Below, piece after piece: positions 8,923 to 18,713 of a DNA stretch of 55,656 bases. Every line of letters starts with the position of its first letter. Within the stretch, counting starts at the first letter, position 1. Below the pieces are notes generated by a model. That model saw only the letters and a program-made list of their open reading frames with translations. It did no database searches and had not been told where the DNA came from. This stretch comes from Methylobacterium iners (GTDB taxonomy: Bacteria > Pseudomonadota > Alphaproteobacteria > Rhizobiales > Beijerinckiaceae), in assembly GCF_022179305.1 (NCBI RefSeq), contig NZ_BPQP01000074.1, positions 1 through 55,656 of the forward strand, given 5' to 3'. The position numbers were made by a program, and so were the translations under genes.

Positions 8923-10332
8923 ATGGCGACGATCTCGTTCTTCGGCGACCTAATTCAGACCATCAGCGATCGCGGACGCGACCTGATCGGCTTCGGGCGC
9001 GGCGATCTCGCCGCCCGCGCCAACGCCGCGGAATTGGCCAATCTCTGCGAGGACCTGATCTCCCGCCGCGGCGAGGCCTCGGGCGTGGCGCTCGCCCGCC
9101 TCATCCTCGACCGCTACGCCAGCTTCCCGACGGCGGAGCGCGCGACCTTCCTGCGCCTCGTCGCGACGGAGTTCGGCGCCGACCACGATTCCGTCGAGGC
9201 GGCCATCGCGGCCTACCGGGCCGACCCGACCCGCGCGGCGCTGGGCCTCCTGCATGGGGCGGCGGAGCCGCGCAGCCAGGAGCTGATCCGCCGGCTCAAC
9301 CTCGCGCGCGACGGCACCCTCGCCCTCGTCCGGATGCGCGAGGATCTGCTGGCGCTCCGCGCTGGCCTGCGGGCGGAGACCGAGCGCGACGACGCCCTGA
9401 TCGAGGCCGTCGAGAGCCTCGACCGGGACTTCGAGCACCTGTTCTCGTCCTGGTTCAACCGCGGCTTCCTGGTGCTGCGTCCCATCGCCTGGACGACGCC
9501 GGCGCATATCCTGGAGAAGATCATCCGCTACGAGGCGGTCCACGAGATCGCGGGCTGGGACGACCTGCGCCGGCGCATCGAGCCGCAGGACCGGCGCTGC
9601 TACGCCTTCTTCCACCCGGCGCTGATCGACGAGCCGCTGATCTTCGTCGAGGTCGCGCTCACCTCGGGGATCGCCTCGGCCATCGCGCCGATCCTGGCCC
9701 ACCAGCGCGAGCCGCTGCCGCTGCGCGCGGCCACCACCGCGATCTTCTACTCCATCTCGAACTGCCAGAAGGGTCTGGCGGGCGTCACCTTCGGCAACTT
9801 CCTGATCAAGCAGGTCGTCGAGGACCTCGCCCGCGAGATCCCCTCGCTGAAGACCTTCGTCACGCTCTCGCCCGTCCCCGGCTTCGCCCGCTGGCTGGCG
9901 CGCGAGCGTCGCGCCGACGCGCCGCAGCGGCTGACCCGCGAGGATGTCGAGGCGCTGCGCCTCCTCGACGATGCCGACTGGCACAGCGACAAGACGAAGG
10001 TCGAGGCGGTGCGCAAGGCGATGCTGCCGGCCGCGGCCGCCTATTTCCTGCGCGCCAAGAACGAGCGCGGCCGGCCCGCCGACCCGGTGGCCCGCTTCCA
10101 CCTCGGCAACGGGGCGCGGCTCGAGCGGATGAACTTCCTCGGGGACACTTCGCCGAAGGGCCTCTCCCAGTCGCATGGGCTGATGGTCAACTACCTCTAC
10201 GACCTGGCGGCGATCGAGAAGAACCACGAGACCTACGCCAATCTCGGCACCGTCGCCGCCACCGGTGCCGTCAGCCGCGAGCTTCGGGCGAACCTGCCGC
10301 CCCCGCGCGCCGTCGCGCTCGCCGATGCCTGA
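8923..10332 (+). CDS. Malonyl-CoA decarboxylase
   Basis: This enzyme converts malonyl-CoA to acetyl-CoA and CO2. The 469-residue protein has the two-domain layout of the family: a helical N-terminal region (about 1-170) and a C-terminal acetyltransferase-like catalytic domain. The catalytic serine region SISNCQKGLAGVTFGNFLIK and the catalytic histidine region RFHLGNGARLERMNFLGDTS are well kept. The gene sits 27 bases before the malonyl-CoA synthetase gene. Together they would activate free malonate and decarboxylate it to acetyl-CoA, as in rhizobial mat operons, although no malonate carrier or GntR-type MatR gene is adjacent. Confidence 0.94.
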   Translation: MATISFFGDLIQTISDRGRDLIGFGRGDLAARANAAELANLCEDLISRRGEASGVALARLILDRYASFPTAERATFLRLVATEFGADHDSVEAAIAAYRADPTRAALGLLHGAAEPRSQELIRRLNLARDGTLALVRMREDLLALRAGLRAETERDDALIEAVESLDRDFEHLFSSWFNRGFLVLRPIAWTTPAHILEKIIRYEAVHEIAGWDDLRRRIEPQDRRCYAFFHPALIDEPLIFVEVALTSGIASAIAPILAHQREPLPLRAATTAIFYSISNCQKGLAGVTFGNFLIKQVVEDLAREIPSLKTFVTLSPVPGFARWLARERRADAPQRLTREDVEALRLLDDADWHSDKTKVEAVRKAMLPAAAAYFLRAKNERGRPADPVARFHLGNGARLERMNFLGDTSPKGLSQSHGLMVNYLYDLAAIEKNHETYANLGTVAATGAVSRELRANLPPPRAVALADA

Positions 10333-10359
10333 GGGCGTCGTTCCAGGGTCAAACCGTTC

Positions 10360-11880
10360 ATGACGAACCACCTGTTCGACCTCGTCCGCGCAAGCCTGCC
10401 GGCCGATCCTTCGACGAAGACCTTCATCGAGACCGGGGACGGCGGGCGCCTCACCTATGCGGACCTGCTCGACCGCTCGGCGGCCTATGCCCGGGCGCTG
10501 GTCGGCCTCGGCGTGAAGCCGGGCGACCGCGTCGCGGTGCAGGTCGAGAAGAGCCCGGAGGTGGTGTTCCTCTATCTCGGCGCCGTCCGCGCGGGCGCCG
10601 TCTTCCTGCCCCTGAACACGGCCTATACGGGGCCGGAGATCGCGTATTTCCTCTCGGACGCGGAGCCCGCCCTCTTCGTCTGCGATCCGGCCAAGGCCGG
10701 GGAGCTCTCCGCGGTGGCGAACGGGGCCGGGGTCCCGAAGATCGAGACGCTGGATGCGGCCGGGCGCGGCAGCCTCGCCGAGGCGGCCGACGGGGCGGCC
10801 GGCGCCTTCGAGGACGTGGCGCGGGGCGCGGACGAGCTGGCCGCGATCCTCTACACCTCGGGCACGACGGGGCGCTCGAAGGGCGCGATGCTCAGCCACG
10901 CCAACCTCGCCTCCAACGCCTGCACCCTCGCCGAGGTCTGGCGGTTCACGGCCGACGACGTGCTGATCCACGCGCTGCCGGTGTTCCACACCCACGGCCT
11001 GTTCGTCGCGACGAACGTCGTGCTGGCGAGCGGCGCGAGCATGATCTTCCTGGGCAAGTTCGACCCCAAGCAGATCCTCGCGCTGATGCCGCGCGCCACC
11101 GCCATGATGGGCGTGCCGACCTTCTACACCCGCCTCCTGAAGGAGCCTGGCCTGACGCCGGAGGCCGTGCGCGGCATCCGGCTGTTCGTCTCCGGCTCGG
11201 CGCCGCTGCTCGCCGAGACGCATCGCGAGTGGCAGGCCCGCACCGGCCACGCCATCCTCGAGCGCTACGGCATGACCGAGACCAACATGAACACCTCGAA
11301 CCCCTACGAGGGCGACCGCATCGCCGGGACGGTGGGACTGCCCCTGCCGGACGTCGCGGTGCGGGTGGTCGATCCCGAGAGCGGCGCGGTGCTGCCCACC
11401 GACGCCGTCGGCATGATCGAGGTGAAGGGGCCGAACGTCTTCCAGGGCTACTGGCGCATGCCCGAGAAGACGGCGGCCGAGTTCAAGCCGGACGGGTTCT
11501 TCGTGACGGGCGACCTCGGCAAGATCGATCCGGACGGCTACGTCCACATCGTCGGGCGCGGCAAGGACCTCATCATCACGGGCGGCTACAACGTCTATCC
11601 GAAGGAGGTCGAGAACGAGATCGACGCCCTGCCCGGCGTGATCGAATCGGCCGTGATCGGCGTCGCGCATGCCGATTTCGGCGAGGGCGTCACGGCCGTG
11701 GTCGTGGCCCGCCCCGACCATCCGAGCGAGGCGGAGATGCTGCGCGCGCTCGAGGGCCGGCTCGCCCGCTACAAGTGCCCCAAGCGCATCCTGTTCGCCG
11801 ACGAACTGCCCCGCAACGCGATGGGCAAGGTCCAGAAGAACGTCCTGCGCGAGACCCATGCCGGCCTCTACCAGGCGTAG
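10360..11880 (+). CDS. matB: Malonyl-CoA synthetase
   Basis: A 506-residue acyl-CoA synthetase of the AMP-binding superfamily that would activate malonate (or methylmalonate) with ATP and CoA. The P-loop ILYTSGTTGRSKGAMLSH, the A5 motif ERYGMTETNMNTSNPY and the A8 motif VTGDLGKIDPDGYVHIVGR are clear, with the C-terminal lysine in NAMGKVQKNVLR. Malonate specificity is inferred from the adjoining malonyl-CoA decarboxylase gene and from the ETNMNTSNPY segment typical of MatB. It is probably co-transcribed with the upstream gene. Confidence 0.92.
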   Translation: MTNHLFDLVRASLPADPSTKTFIETGDGGRLTYADLLDRSAAYARALVGLGVKPGDRVAVQVEKSPEVVFLYLGAVRAGAVFLPLNTAYTGPEIAYFLSDAEPALFVCDPAKAGELSAVANGAGVPKIETLDAAGRGSLAEAADGAAGAFEDVARGADELAAILYTSGTTGRSKGAMLSHANLASNACTLAEVWRFTADDVLIHALPVFHTHGLFVATNVVLASGASMIFLGKFDPKQILALMPRATAMMGVPTFYTRLLKEPGLTPEAVRGIRLFVSGSAPLLAETHREWQARTGHAILERYGMTETNMNTSNPYEGDRIAGTVGLPLPDVAVRVVDPESGAVLPTDAVGMIEVKGPNVFQGYWRMPEKTAAEFKPDGFFVTGDLGKIDPDGYVHIVGRGKDLIITGGYNVYPKEVENEIDALPGVIESAVIGVAHADFGEGVTAVVVARPDHPSEAEMLRALEGRLARYKCPKRILFADELPRNAMGKVQKNVLRETHAGLYQA

Positions 11881-11966
11881 GCGCTACCCTCACGGAACGC
11901 GTTGCCCGCGCTGACGTTTTCGAGGCGCCGCCCGAGCTTGCGCCGACCCTGACCCCCGGTTCCTCG

Positions 11967-13112
11967 ATGTCCGCTTCTCGCCCGCCGACGCCCGATCCAG
12001 CCGGCTCGGTCCTGTGGACGCTCTTCCTCGGCGGCGCGCTCCTCGTTCTGGCGGCCGCGCCGAAGGGCCGGCGGCAGCCGGAGCCGATGTCCGATCCGAA
12101 GCCGGACCCGTCCGGGATCGAGGGCGCGAAATCCTATAGCGGCCGAGCCGCCGAGCAGGTCGCCGCGCGCGAGCCCGAACGCGGCCGGGCCGCGACGGGC
12201 CCGACCGAGATCACCGCGCCGGGCTGGAAGGACATCGCCTACCGGATCTACCTCGAGTTCAACAAGGACCGCGTCCTCTCGGTGGCGGGCGGCGTCACCT
12301 TCTTCACGCTGCTCTCGCTGTTTCCCGCCATCGCCGCGCTGGTCTCCTGCTACGGGCTGATCGCCGATGTCGGCGTCATCAACGAGCATCTCGCCAGCCT
12401 GCAGGGCGTCCTGCCCTCCGGGGCCGTCGAGGTCATCGGCGAGCAGGTCAAGCGCATCGCGGCCAAGGGCACCGGCTCGCTCGGGCTGACCTTCTTCACG
12501 AGCCTCCTGCTGTCGCTGTGGAGCGCCAACGCGGCGATGAAGGCGATCTTCGACGCGCTGAACGTCGTCTACGAGGAAGAGGAGAAGCGCTCCTTCCTCA
12601 TGCTGAACCTGCGCTCGCTCACCTTCACGGTCGGCGCCCTCGTCTTCATCATCCTCGCGCTGATCGGGATCGTGGTGCTGCCCCTGGTCTTCAACTTCGT
12701 GGGATTGAGCGACAGCGCCTGGCTCATCGCCCTGCTGCGCTGGCCGGCGCTCCTCGTCGTGCTGCTCGGCGGCCTGGCGCTCCTCTACCGCTACGGCCCG
12801 AGCCGCGAGCGGGCGCGCTGGCGCTGGGTCGGCACCGGCAGCGTGGTCGCCGGCCTGCTCTGGCTCGTCGCCTCGATCCTCTTCTCCTGGTACGTGGCGA
12901 GCTTCGGCGACTACAACGAGACCTACGGGTCGCTGGGCGCCGTGATCGGCTTCATGACCTGGATCTGGATCTCGGCGACGATCGTGCTGCTCGGCGGCGA
13001 GATCAACGCCGAGATGGAGCACCAGACGGCCCGCGACACCACGACGGGCCCCGAGGAGCCGCTGGGCCACCGCGAGGCCCGGATGGCCGATACCGTGGGC
13101 GCGGCGGCCTGA
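11967..13112 (+). CDS. YihY/virulence factor BrkB family membrane protein
   Basis: A 381-residue integral membrane protein of the YihY/BrkB (formerly 'ribonuclease BN') family. The first ~80 residues hold one possible membrane segment ([17 protein letters not shown]) and a charged linker. The conserved domain then starts at [20 protein letters not shown] and contains [38 protein letters not shown] and the C-terminal [15 protein letters not shown]. About six membrane helices are visible. The start is uncertain: ATG 11967 keeps the first membrane segment, and ATG 12087 would drop it. Function is not established for the family. It follows matB in the same direction. Confidence 0.88.
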   Translation: MSASRPPTPDPAGSVLWTLFLGGALLVLAAAPKGRRQPEPMSDPKPDPSGIEGAKSYSGRAAEQVAAREPERGRAATGPTEITAPGWKDIAYRIYLEFNKDRVLSVAGGVTFFTLLSLFPAIAALVSCYGLIADVGVINEHLASLQGVLPSGAVEVIGEQVKRIAAKGTGSLGLTFFTSLLLSLWSANAAMKAIFDALNVVYEEEEKRSFLMLNLRSLTFTVGALVFIILALIGIVVLPLVFNFVGLSDSAWLIALLRWPALLVVLLGGLALLYRYGPSRERARWRWVGTGSVVAGLLWLVASILFSWYVASFGDYNETYGSLGAVIGFMTWIWISATIVLLGGEINAEMEHQTARDTTTGPEEPLGHREARMADTVGAAA

Positions 13113-13188
13113 CCTCGGGCCGAGCCCGCCTCGAAGAACGCTGCCGCGGACCCCATCTATGCGAGACGCGTTCGTGAAGGAGCAGCCG

Positions 13189-13617
<429 letters not shown>

Positions 13618-13738
13618 CACAGGAAATATCCTGCCGTTCTCTCCTTTGGTCTTGATTTCGACGCGTTCTTGCTTAGCGGTCGATGGGGTCGTCTTCCGGA
13701 ACTGGCTCCGGCGGCGGAACGGATAGCGGAGTGTGCGT

Positions 13739-14623
13739 ATGAGTGTCGTTCGCCGTTTCCTGGTCGCGCCCGCCCTCGTGCGCCTGCTCCGCAAGGAACG
13801 TGGCGGCTCGCGGATCTCGGAGGGCTACTTCCCGGCCCAGGCAGGCCGCACCTCCTACGTCCGGGTGGACGGGCAGCAATGCCACCTCATCCTCGTCGAG
13901 ACCGGCGCCGACGGCGCGGTCAACGAGGAGCGCACGGACGTGCCGCGCGCCCACGGCGACGCCCTGATGGACGTCTGCTCCGGCAAGGCCGCCTACGACC
14001 GGACGATTGTGGCGCTCGGCGGTGGCCGCGAGGCGCAGGTCGATCGCTACACCGCGCCCGGCACCCTCGACCTCGTCAGCGTCGCCTTCGCCAATGACGG
14101 CGAGGCGCAGGGCTTCGCGCCGCCCGCCTGGTTCGGCAGCGAGGTCACCTCCGATCCCGCCTACGAGCGCCATGCCGTGGCGCTGCAGGGTCCGCCGCAG
14201 CCCGGCGAGATCGGCCTCAGCAACGCGGCCCTGGAGGCCGTCCTCGACCTGCTCGAGCCCCGGTTCGGCTTCGGCCGCTACAGCGCGCCGCAGAAGCCGG
14301 CCGAGGACGACGGCGTCGTGAACGCACTGCGCCGCATCGCCGTGCCGAGCGCGGCCCCCGCGGCGGCGCTTCCGCCCGAGCCCGTCCCCGCGCCGGAGCC
14401 CGCACCGCACCAGGCGGTGGAGCCCCCGGCCGAGGTCAGCCCGCCCACCGAGACGGCGGAGGGCGAGCCCCAGGGCGACGCGCGGATCGACGACGTCATC
14501 GAGAGCCTGTCGCAGGCGCTCGGCACCGCCATCCGCCAGCCGCAGGAGCCGGCCCGCGACGAGGACGCAGCCGGCGGCTTCGAGCGCTGGACCGTTCGTC
14601 CCCGGCGGACCCAGCAGACCTGA
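13739..14623 (+). CDS. Degenerate CYTH-domain protein with proline-rich tail
   Basis: A 294-residue protein whose first ~170 residues align by eye with bacterial CYTH proteins (inorganic triphosphatase/adenylate cyclase fold): RRFLVAPALVRLL, SRISEGYFPAQ, RTSYVRV, a central VDRYTAPGTLDLVSVAF and the ending PAWFGSEVTSDPAYERHAVAL. The defining N-terminal EIERKFLV, which carries the ExExK metal/phosphate-binding motif, reads SVVRRFLV here, so both glutamates and the lysine are lost. The second half is a proline- and alanine-rich linker (about 200-250) followed by a short helix DDVIESLSQALGTAI. I infer a non-catalytic binding or regulatory role. ATG 13739 follows a GCGGAG ribosome site. It is convergent with the L,D-transpeptidase gene. 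Confidence 0.7.
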   Translation: MSVVRRFLVAPALVRLLRKERGGSRISEGYFPAQAGRTSYVRVDGQQCHLILVETGADGAVNEERTDVPRAHGDALMDVCSGKAAYDRTIVALGGGREAQVDRYTAPGTLDLVSVAFANDGEAQGFAPPAWFGSEVTSDPAYERHAVALQGPPQPGEIGLSNAALEAVLDLLEPRFGFGRYSAPQKPAEDDGVVNALRRIAVPSAAPAAALPPEPVPAPEPAPHQAVEPPAEVSPPTETAEGEPQGDARIDDVIESLSQALGTAIRQPQEPARDEDAAGGFERWTVRPRRTQQT

Positions 14624-14629
14624 CCCCCG

Positions 14630-15058
14630 TCAGGGCCGGATCAGGATCTGCGCGCCGCCCTTCGTGCGCGCGAGCTCGAACAGGATCCGCGCGTTCCCGG
14701 GGCTGAGACGGACGCAGCCGTGGCTTGCGCGGCGGCCGAGCCGGCGGATCTCGCCGGTGCCGTGGATGGCGTAGCCGCCCCGGAAGAACAGCGCGTGCGG
14801 CATCGGCGAGCCGTGATAGCGGCGCGAGTACCACATCCGTTCCATCCGCCCGACCCGGAACCGCCCGTTGGGGGTGACGTAGCCCTCGCGCGCCGTGGAG
14901 ACGGGCCAATCGTGGGCGAGGCGGCCGTCGAGGTAGACGCGCATCCGCTGCACGGATTGATCGATGCGCGCCACGACGCTCGCCGAGGCGGGCGCAAGCG
15001 TCGCGAGGGACAGCGCGACGCTTGCGAGGACGGAAGTGAGCAGGAAGCGCGGGGGCAC
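14630..15058 (-). CDS. L,D-transpeptidase (YkuD domain), exported
   Basis: An exported YkuD-family enzyme that would form 3-3 cross-links in peptidoglycan or attach proteins to it. A hydrophobic signal (FLLTSVLASVALSLATLAPA) is followed by the substrate-loop region and the catalytic motif HGTGEIRRLGRRASHGCVRLS, with the nucleophilic cysteine in SHGCVRLS. The domain takes up nearly the whole mature protein of about 115 residues; no LysM or binding domain is present. A GTG at 15058 places the signal peptide at the N-terminus; another GTG at 15145 would add 29 residues. It is divergent from dctA. Confidence 0.88.
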   Translation of the reverse strand: MPPRFLLTSVLASVALSLATLAPASASVVARIDQSVQRMRVYLDGRLAHDWPVSTAREGYVTPNGRFRVGRMERMWYSRRYHGSPMPHALFFRGGYAIHGTGEIRRLGRRASHGCVRLSPGNARILFELARTKGGAQILIRP

Positions 15059-15271
15059 GGAAGCGGCCGTTCTCCGGGTGCGGAACGCTCGGACAGCATG
15101 TGCGCCAGCGCCGCCCGGCGACAGCGCCACGGGGGCGCCCTGCACAATTTTCGCTCGCAGGAAACTGAAGTCCGACTACCGATCCGGCGTTCAGCGCGCC
15201 GTACAACTTCGGTAGCGTCTTGCACGCGGGGGCCGAAAACGATGCACGACACCGTGCGCGGGTGAGGAAAC

Positions 15272-16684
15272 ATGGCCCAGACGACGACGCCCGGCACGGC
15301 CGCAAGCCCCTCCGCGTCCGCCGCGCGCGAGCCCTGGTACAAGGTGCTCTACATCCAGGTTCTGATCGCGATCGCGCTCGGCGTGCTCGTGGGCTACCTG
15401 GCGCCGGAGACGGGCAAGTCCTTCAAGTGGATGGGCGACGCCTTCATCGCGCTGATCAAGATGATGATCGCGCCGATCATCTTCTGCACCATCGTCCACG
15501 GCATCGCCTCGATCGGCGACCTCAAGAAGGTCGGCCGCGTCGGCCTCAAGGCGCTGATCTACTTCGAGATCGTGTCCACCCTGGCGCTGCTCATCGGCAT
15601 CGCCGTGGGCGAGCTGGTGCAGCCGGGCGCCGGCTTCAACGCCGACCCGACGAAGCTCGACGGGAAGTCGGTCGAGAAATATGCCAAGGCCGCGGCCGAC
15701 GACAGCGTGGTCGGCCACATCATGGCGCTGATCCCGAAGAGCTTCTTCGACGCCTTCGCCACCGGCGACCTGCTGCAGGTGCTGCTGATCTCGTTCCTCA
15801 CCGGCATCGTCGTCACCGGCATGGGTCAGAAGGCGGAGGGGATCAGCCACGCCATCGACACGGCCGGACAGATCTTCTTCCGCATCATCGGGCTCATCGT
15901 GAAGCTCGCGCCCATCGGGGCGTTCGGGGCGATGGCCTTCACCATCGGCGAGTACGGCATCACGAAGGTCGTGGACCTCGCTTGGCTGGTCGGCACCTTC
16001 TACGTCACCGCGGCGCTGTTCGTGTTCGTCGTGCTGGGCGGCATCGCCCGGGTCGCCGGCTTCTCGATCGTCAAGTTCCTCGCCTACATCAAGGACGAGT
16101 TGCTCATCGTGCTCGGCACCTCGTCCTCGGAGACCGTGCTGCCGCACATCATGACCAAGATGCGCCGCCTCGGCTGCTCCGATTCGGTGGTCGGCCTCGT
16201 CGTCCCGACGGGCTACTCGTTCAACCTCGACGGCACCAACATCTACATGACCCTGGCGACCCTGTTCCTGGCGCAGGCCGTGGGCGCCGACTTGTCCTTC
16301 GGCCAGTACGCCACGATCATCCTCGTGGCGATGCTCACTTCGAAGGGCGCCTCGGGCGTCACGGGCGCCGGCTTCGTCACGCTCGCGGCGACGCTCGCCG
16401 CCATCCCGAACAACCCGGTTCCCGTCGCCGCCATGACCCTGGTGCTCGGCATCGACAAGTTCATGTCGGAGTGCCGGGCGCTGACCAACCTCATCGGAAA
16501 CGGCGTCGCCACCGTCGTGGTCAGCCGCTGGGAGGGTGAGCTCGATGCGACGAAGCTCAACGAGGTGATGGCGAACCCGCTCGCCATCGGCACCGACATC
16601 TCGGACCATGCGCCCGAGCCGGTGAACACCGGCGCACCGAAGGATGCCGGCGCGCCCGGCGCCAAGGTCGCCGCGGCCGAGTGA
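15272..16684 (+). CDS. dctA: C4-dicarboxylate:cation symporter
   Basis: DctA takes up succinate, fumarate and malate with protons or sodium across the inner membrane. The 470-residue protein shows family hallmarks: [20 protein letters not shown] at the N-terminus, [20 protein letters not shown], the serine-rich loop [14 protein letters not shown], the substrate site [18 protein letters not shown] and the re-entrant [15 protein letters not shown]. The start at 15272 agrees with the family. No dctBD two-component genes adjoin it. Its last four bases (GTGA) overlap the start of the following ROK kinase gene, which points to coupled translation. Confidence 0.96.
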   Translation: MAQTTTPGTAASPSASAAREPWYKVLYIQVLIAIALGVLVGYLAPETGKSFKWMGDAFIALIKMMIAPIIFCTIVHGIASIGDLKKVGRVGLKALIYFEIVSTLALLIGIAVGELVQPGAGFNADPTKLDGKSVEKYAKAAADDSVVGHIMALIPKSFFDAFATGDLLQVLLISFLTGIVVTGMGQKAEGISHAIDTAGQIFFRIIGLIVKLAPIGAFGAMAFTIGEYGITKVVDLAWLVGTFYVTAALFVFVVLGGIARVAGFSIVKFLAYIKDELLIVLGTSSSETVLPHIMTKMRRLGCSDSVVGLVVPTGYSFNLDGTNIYMTLATLFLAQAVGADLSFGQYATIILVAMLTSKGASGVTGAGFVTLAATLAAIPNNPVPVAAMTLVLGIDKFMSECRALTNLIGNGVATVVVSRWEGELDATKLNEVMANPLAIGTDISDHAPEPVNTGAPKDAGAPGAKVAAAE

Positions 16685-17598
16685 GCCCGCCCCTTCGCCT
16701 CGGGATCGACCTCGGCGGCACGAAGATCGCCGGGATCGTCCTCGACGCGTCCGGCGCCACCCGGGCCGAGGCGCGGATCGCGACGCCGCGGGACGATTAC
16801 GCGGGGACGCTCAACGCCATCGCCGGCCTGGTCTCCCGGCTCGAGGCCGACGCCGGCGGGACGGCCAGCGTCGGGATCGGCATGCCGGGCGCGATCTCGC
16901 CGCGCACCGGCCTCGTCAAGAACGCGAACTCGGTCTGGCTCAACGGCCGGCCCTTCGATGCGGATCTCGAACAGGCCATCGGCCGCAAGGTGAGGGTGGA
17001 AAACGATGCCAACTGCCTCGCGGTCTCGGAGGCGGTCGACGGGGCGGGCGCGGGCTCGAGCCTCGTCTGGGCAATCATCCTCGGCACCGGCGCCGGCTCG
17101 GGGATCGCGATCGACGGCCGGGCCCTGCCCGGACGCCAGCGCATCGCCGGCGAATGGGGCCACAATCCCCTGCCCTCGCCGCGCGCCGACGAGCGGCCGG
17201 GGCCGGCCTGCTATTGCGGCCGCCACGGCTGCATCGAGACCTGGGTCTCCGGCACCGGCCTTGCGGCCGACCACGCCCGCCGGACCGGGCAGGCGCTGCG
17301 CGCCGAGGCGGTGATCGAGGCCATGCGCGCCGGAGATCCGGCGGCGGGCGGCACCTTCGCCGCCTATCTCGACCGCCTGGGACGCGCCGTCGCCCACGTC
17401 GTCAACCTGCTCGACCCCGACGTCATCGTCATCGGCGGCGGCCTCTCGCGCGTCCCCGAGATCCTGTCAGGGCTGCCCGGGGCGACGGCGCCGCACGTGT
17501 TCTCGGACGGGTTCGACACCCCGATCCGCGAGAGCCTCCACGGCGACGCCTCGGGGGTCAGAGGTGCGGCGTGGCTGTGGGCCGATCAAGAGATCTGA
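16681..17598 (+). CDS. ROK family sugar kinase, fructokinase/N-acetylhexosamine-kinase-like
   Basis: A 305-residue ROK-family kinase. The N-terminal phosphate loop [16 protein letters not shown], the catalytic region [13 protein letters not shown] (aspartate in NDAN), [10 protein letters not shown] and the ROK zinc motif [15 protein letters not shown] are all intact, followed by [16 protein letters not shown]. This signature fits the Mak/NagK group, but the sugar cannot be told from sequence. The GTG start overlaps the dctA stop by four bases (GTGA). Coupling a sugar kinase to a dicarboxylate carrier is not a familiar pairing. Confidence 0.9.
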   Translation: MSPPLRLGIDLGGTKIAGIVLDASGATRAEARIATPRDDYAGTLNAIAGLVSRLEADAGGTASVGIGMPGAISPRTGLVKNANSVWLNGRPFDADLEQAIGRKVRVENDANCLAVSEAVDGAGAGSSLVWAIILGTGAGSGIAIDGRALPGRQRIAGEWGHNPLPSPRADERPGPACYCGRHGCIETWVSGTGLAADHARRTGQALRAEAVIEAMRAGDPAAGGTFAAYLDRLGRAVAHVVNLLDPDVIVIGGGLSRVPEILSGLPGATAPHVFSDGFDTPIRESLHGDASGVRGAAWLWADQEI

Positions 17599-17635
17599 CC
17601 CCGCTATTGCCGCTTGCCCGGTGCCGGTTTTGGAT

Positions 17636-17651
17636 ATAAAGATATCTTTAT
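17636..17651. promoter_or_regulatory. Perfect 16-bp palindrome, probable operator
   Basis: ATAAAGATATCTTTAT is a perfect inverted repeat. The flanks GA and TC (17633-17634 and 17653-17654) also pair, with one mismatch between. It is far more AT-rich than its surroundings and overlaps the ATG (17650-17652) of the ArsR-methyltransferase regulator, so it is a good candidate for that protein's own binding site. ArsR-family proteins typically bind such palindromes. Confidence 0.72.
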
Positions 17652-18663
17652 GTCTGAAGTGAGCAGCCCCGATAGCAGCCGAACTCCCTTCGCCGATGCC
17701 CTCGGCGTGCTGCGGGCGGCTGCCGAGGAGACGCGGCTTCGCATCCTCGCCCTGCTCTCGGAGGGCGAGCTCTCGGTCTCCGATCTCACCGACATCCTGG
17801 GCCAGTCGCAGCCGCGCATCTCGCGCCACCTCAAGCTCCTCGTCGAGGCCGGGCTGGTCGAGCGTCACCGCGAGGGCGCCTGGGCCTTCTTCCGGCTGGT
17901 GGAGAGCCGGTCGGGCCTCGTCGATCCGCTGATCGCCGGCCTGGAGCGGGGCCGCCCGCCCCTGTCCGAGGACCGGGCGCGCCTCGATGCCGTGCGGACG
18001 CAGCGGGCGCAAGCCGCGCAGGCCTTCTTCGCCCGGCTCGCGCCCAAATGGGACCAGGTCCGGTCGCTCCACGTGCCCGAGGCCACCGTCGAGGCGGCGG
18101 TGCTCGACGTGCTGGGGCCGCGGCCCGTGCAGAGCCTGATCGATCTCGGCACCGGCACCGGCCGGATGCTGGGGCTGCTCGCCGGCCGCGCGGTCCGCGC
18201 CGTCGGCCTCGATTCGAACCACGCCATGCTCTCGGTCGCCCGGGCGAATCTGGAGCGCGCGGGCCTGTCCCGCGTGGATCTGCGCCAGGGCGACATCCAC
18301 GCGCCGCCCTTCGGCCGCGGCAGCTTCGATCTCGTCCTCGTGCACCAAGTCCTGCACTATCTCGACGAGCCGGCCCGAGCCCTGCGCGAGGCCGCGCGGC
18401 TCGTCGCCCCGGGGGGGCGCCTCCTCGTCGTCGACTTCGCGCCGCACGACCTCGAATTCCTGCGCGAGGCGCAGGCGCATCGGCGCCTCGGCTTCTCGGC
18501 GGAGCAGGTCTCCGGCTGGCTCGCCGATGCCGGTCTCGGCGCCGTCGAGACCCGCCACCTCGTCCCGACGGGCGTCGCCGCCCACCAGCTCACCGTCACC
18601 CTCTGGCTCGCGGCCGAGACCGCGGCCGCCATCCATCCCGAGGCGGCGCGCGCCGTCGCCTGA
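17650..18663 (+). CDS. ArsR-family regulator fused to a SAM-dependent methyltransferase domain
   Basis: A 337-residue fusion. Residues 15-90 form an ArsR winged helix-turn-helix (recognition helix near SQPRISRHLKLL, 53-64). Residues 140-300 form a class I methyltransferase-like domain with SAM motif DLGTGTGRML from Asp165 and VHQVLHYLDEP. Such fusions often precede methionine-cycle genes in alphaproteobacteria, where the C-terminal domain is thought to sense SAM or SAH rather than methylate. Here metF and metH follow in the same direction, which supports control of methionine synthesis. The ATG at 17650 lies inside a perfect palindrome, so the transcript may be leaderless or nearly so. Arsenic sensing is unlikely: no cysteine pair is seen in the ArsR domain. 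Confidence 0.9.
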   Translation: MSEVSSPDSSRTPFADALGVLRAAAEETRLRILALLSEGELSVSDLTDILGQSQPRISRHLKLLVEAGLVERHREGAWAFFRLVESRSGLVDPLIAGLERGRPPLSEDRARLDAVRTQRAQAAQAFFARLAPKWDQVRSLHVPEATVEAAVLDVLGPRPVQSLIDLGTGTGRMLGLLAGRAVRAVGLDSNHAMLSVARANLERAGLSRVDLRQGDIHAPPFGRGSFDLVLVHQVLHYLDEPARALREAARLVAPGGRLLVVDFAPHDLEFLREAQAHRRLGFSAEQVSGWLADAGLGAVETRHLVPTGVAAHQLTVTLWLAAETAAAIHPEAARAVA

Positions 18664-18713
18664 CATCGCGGCCCCGCCGCCCGTCCGATACGAACCCACC
18701 CGAGGATACCCCG

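Noticed and set aside
8950-11859. A 969-codon reverse-strand frame
   Set aside because: It is antisense to malonyl-CoA decarboxylase and matB. Such frames arise from strong third-position GC bias; no domain is seen.
8895-11966. A giant fused protein ending in the YihY domain
   Set aside because: The frame stays open because of high GC. Its first 1000 codons are the out-of-frame shadow of malonyl-CoA decarboxylase and matB and are arginine- and proline-rich.
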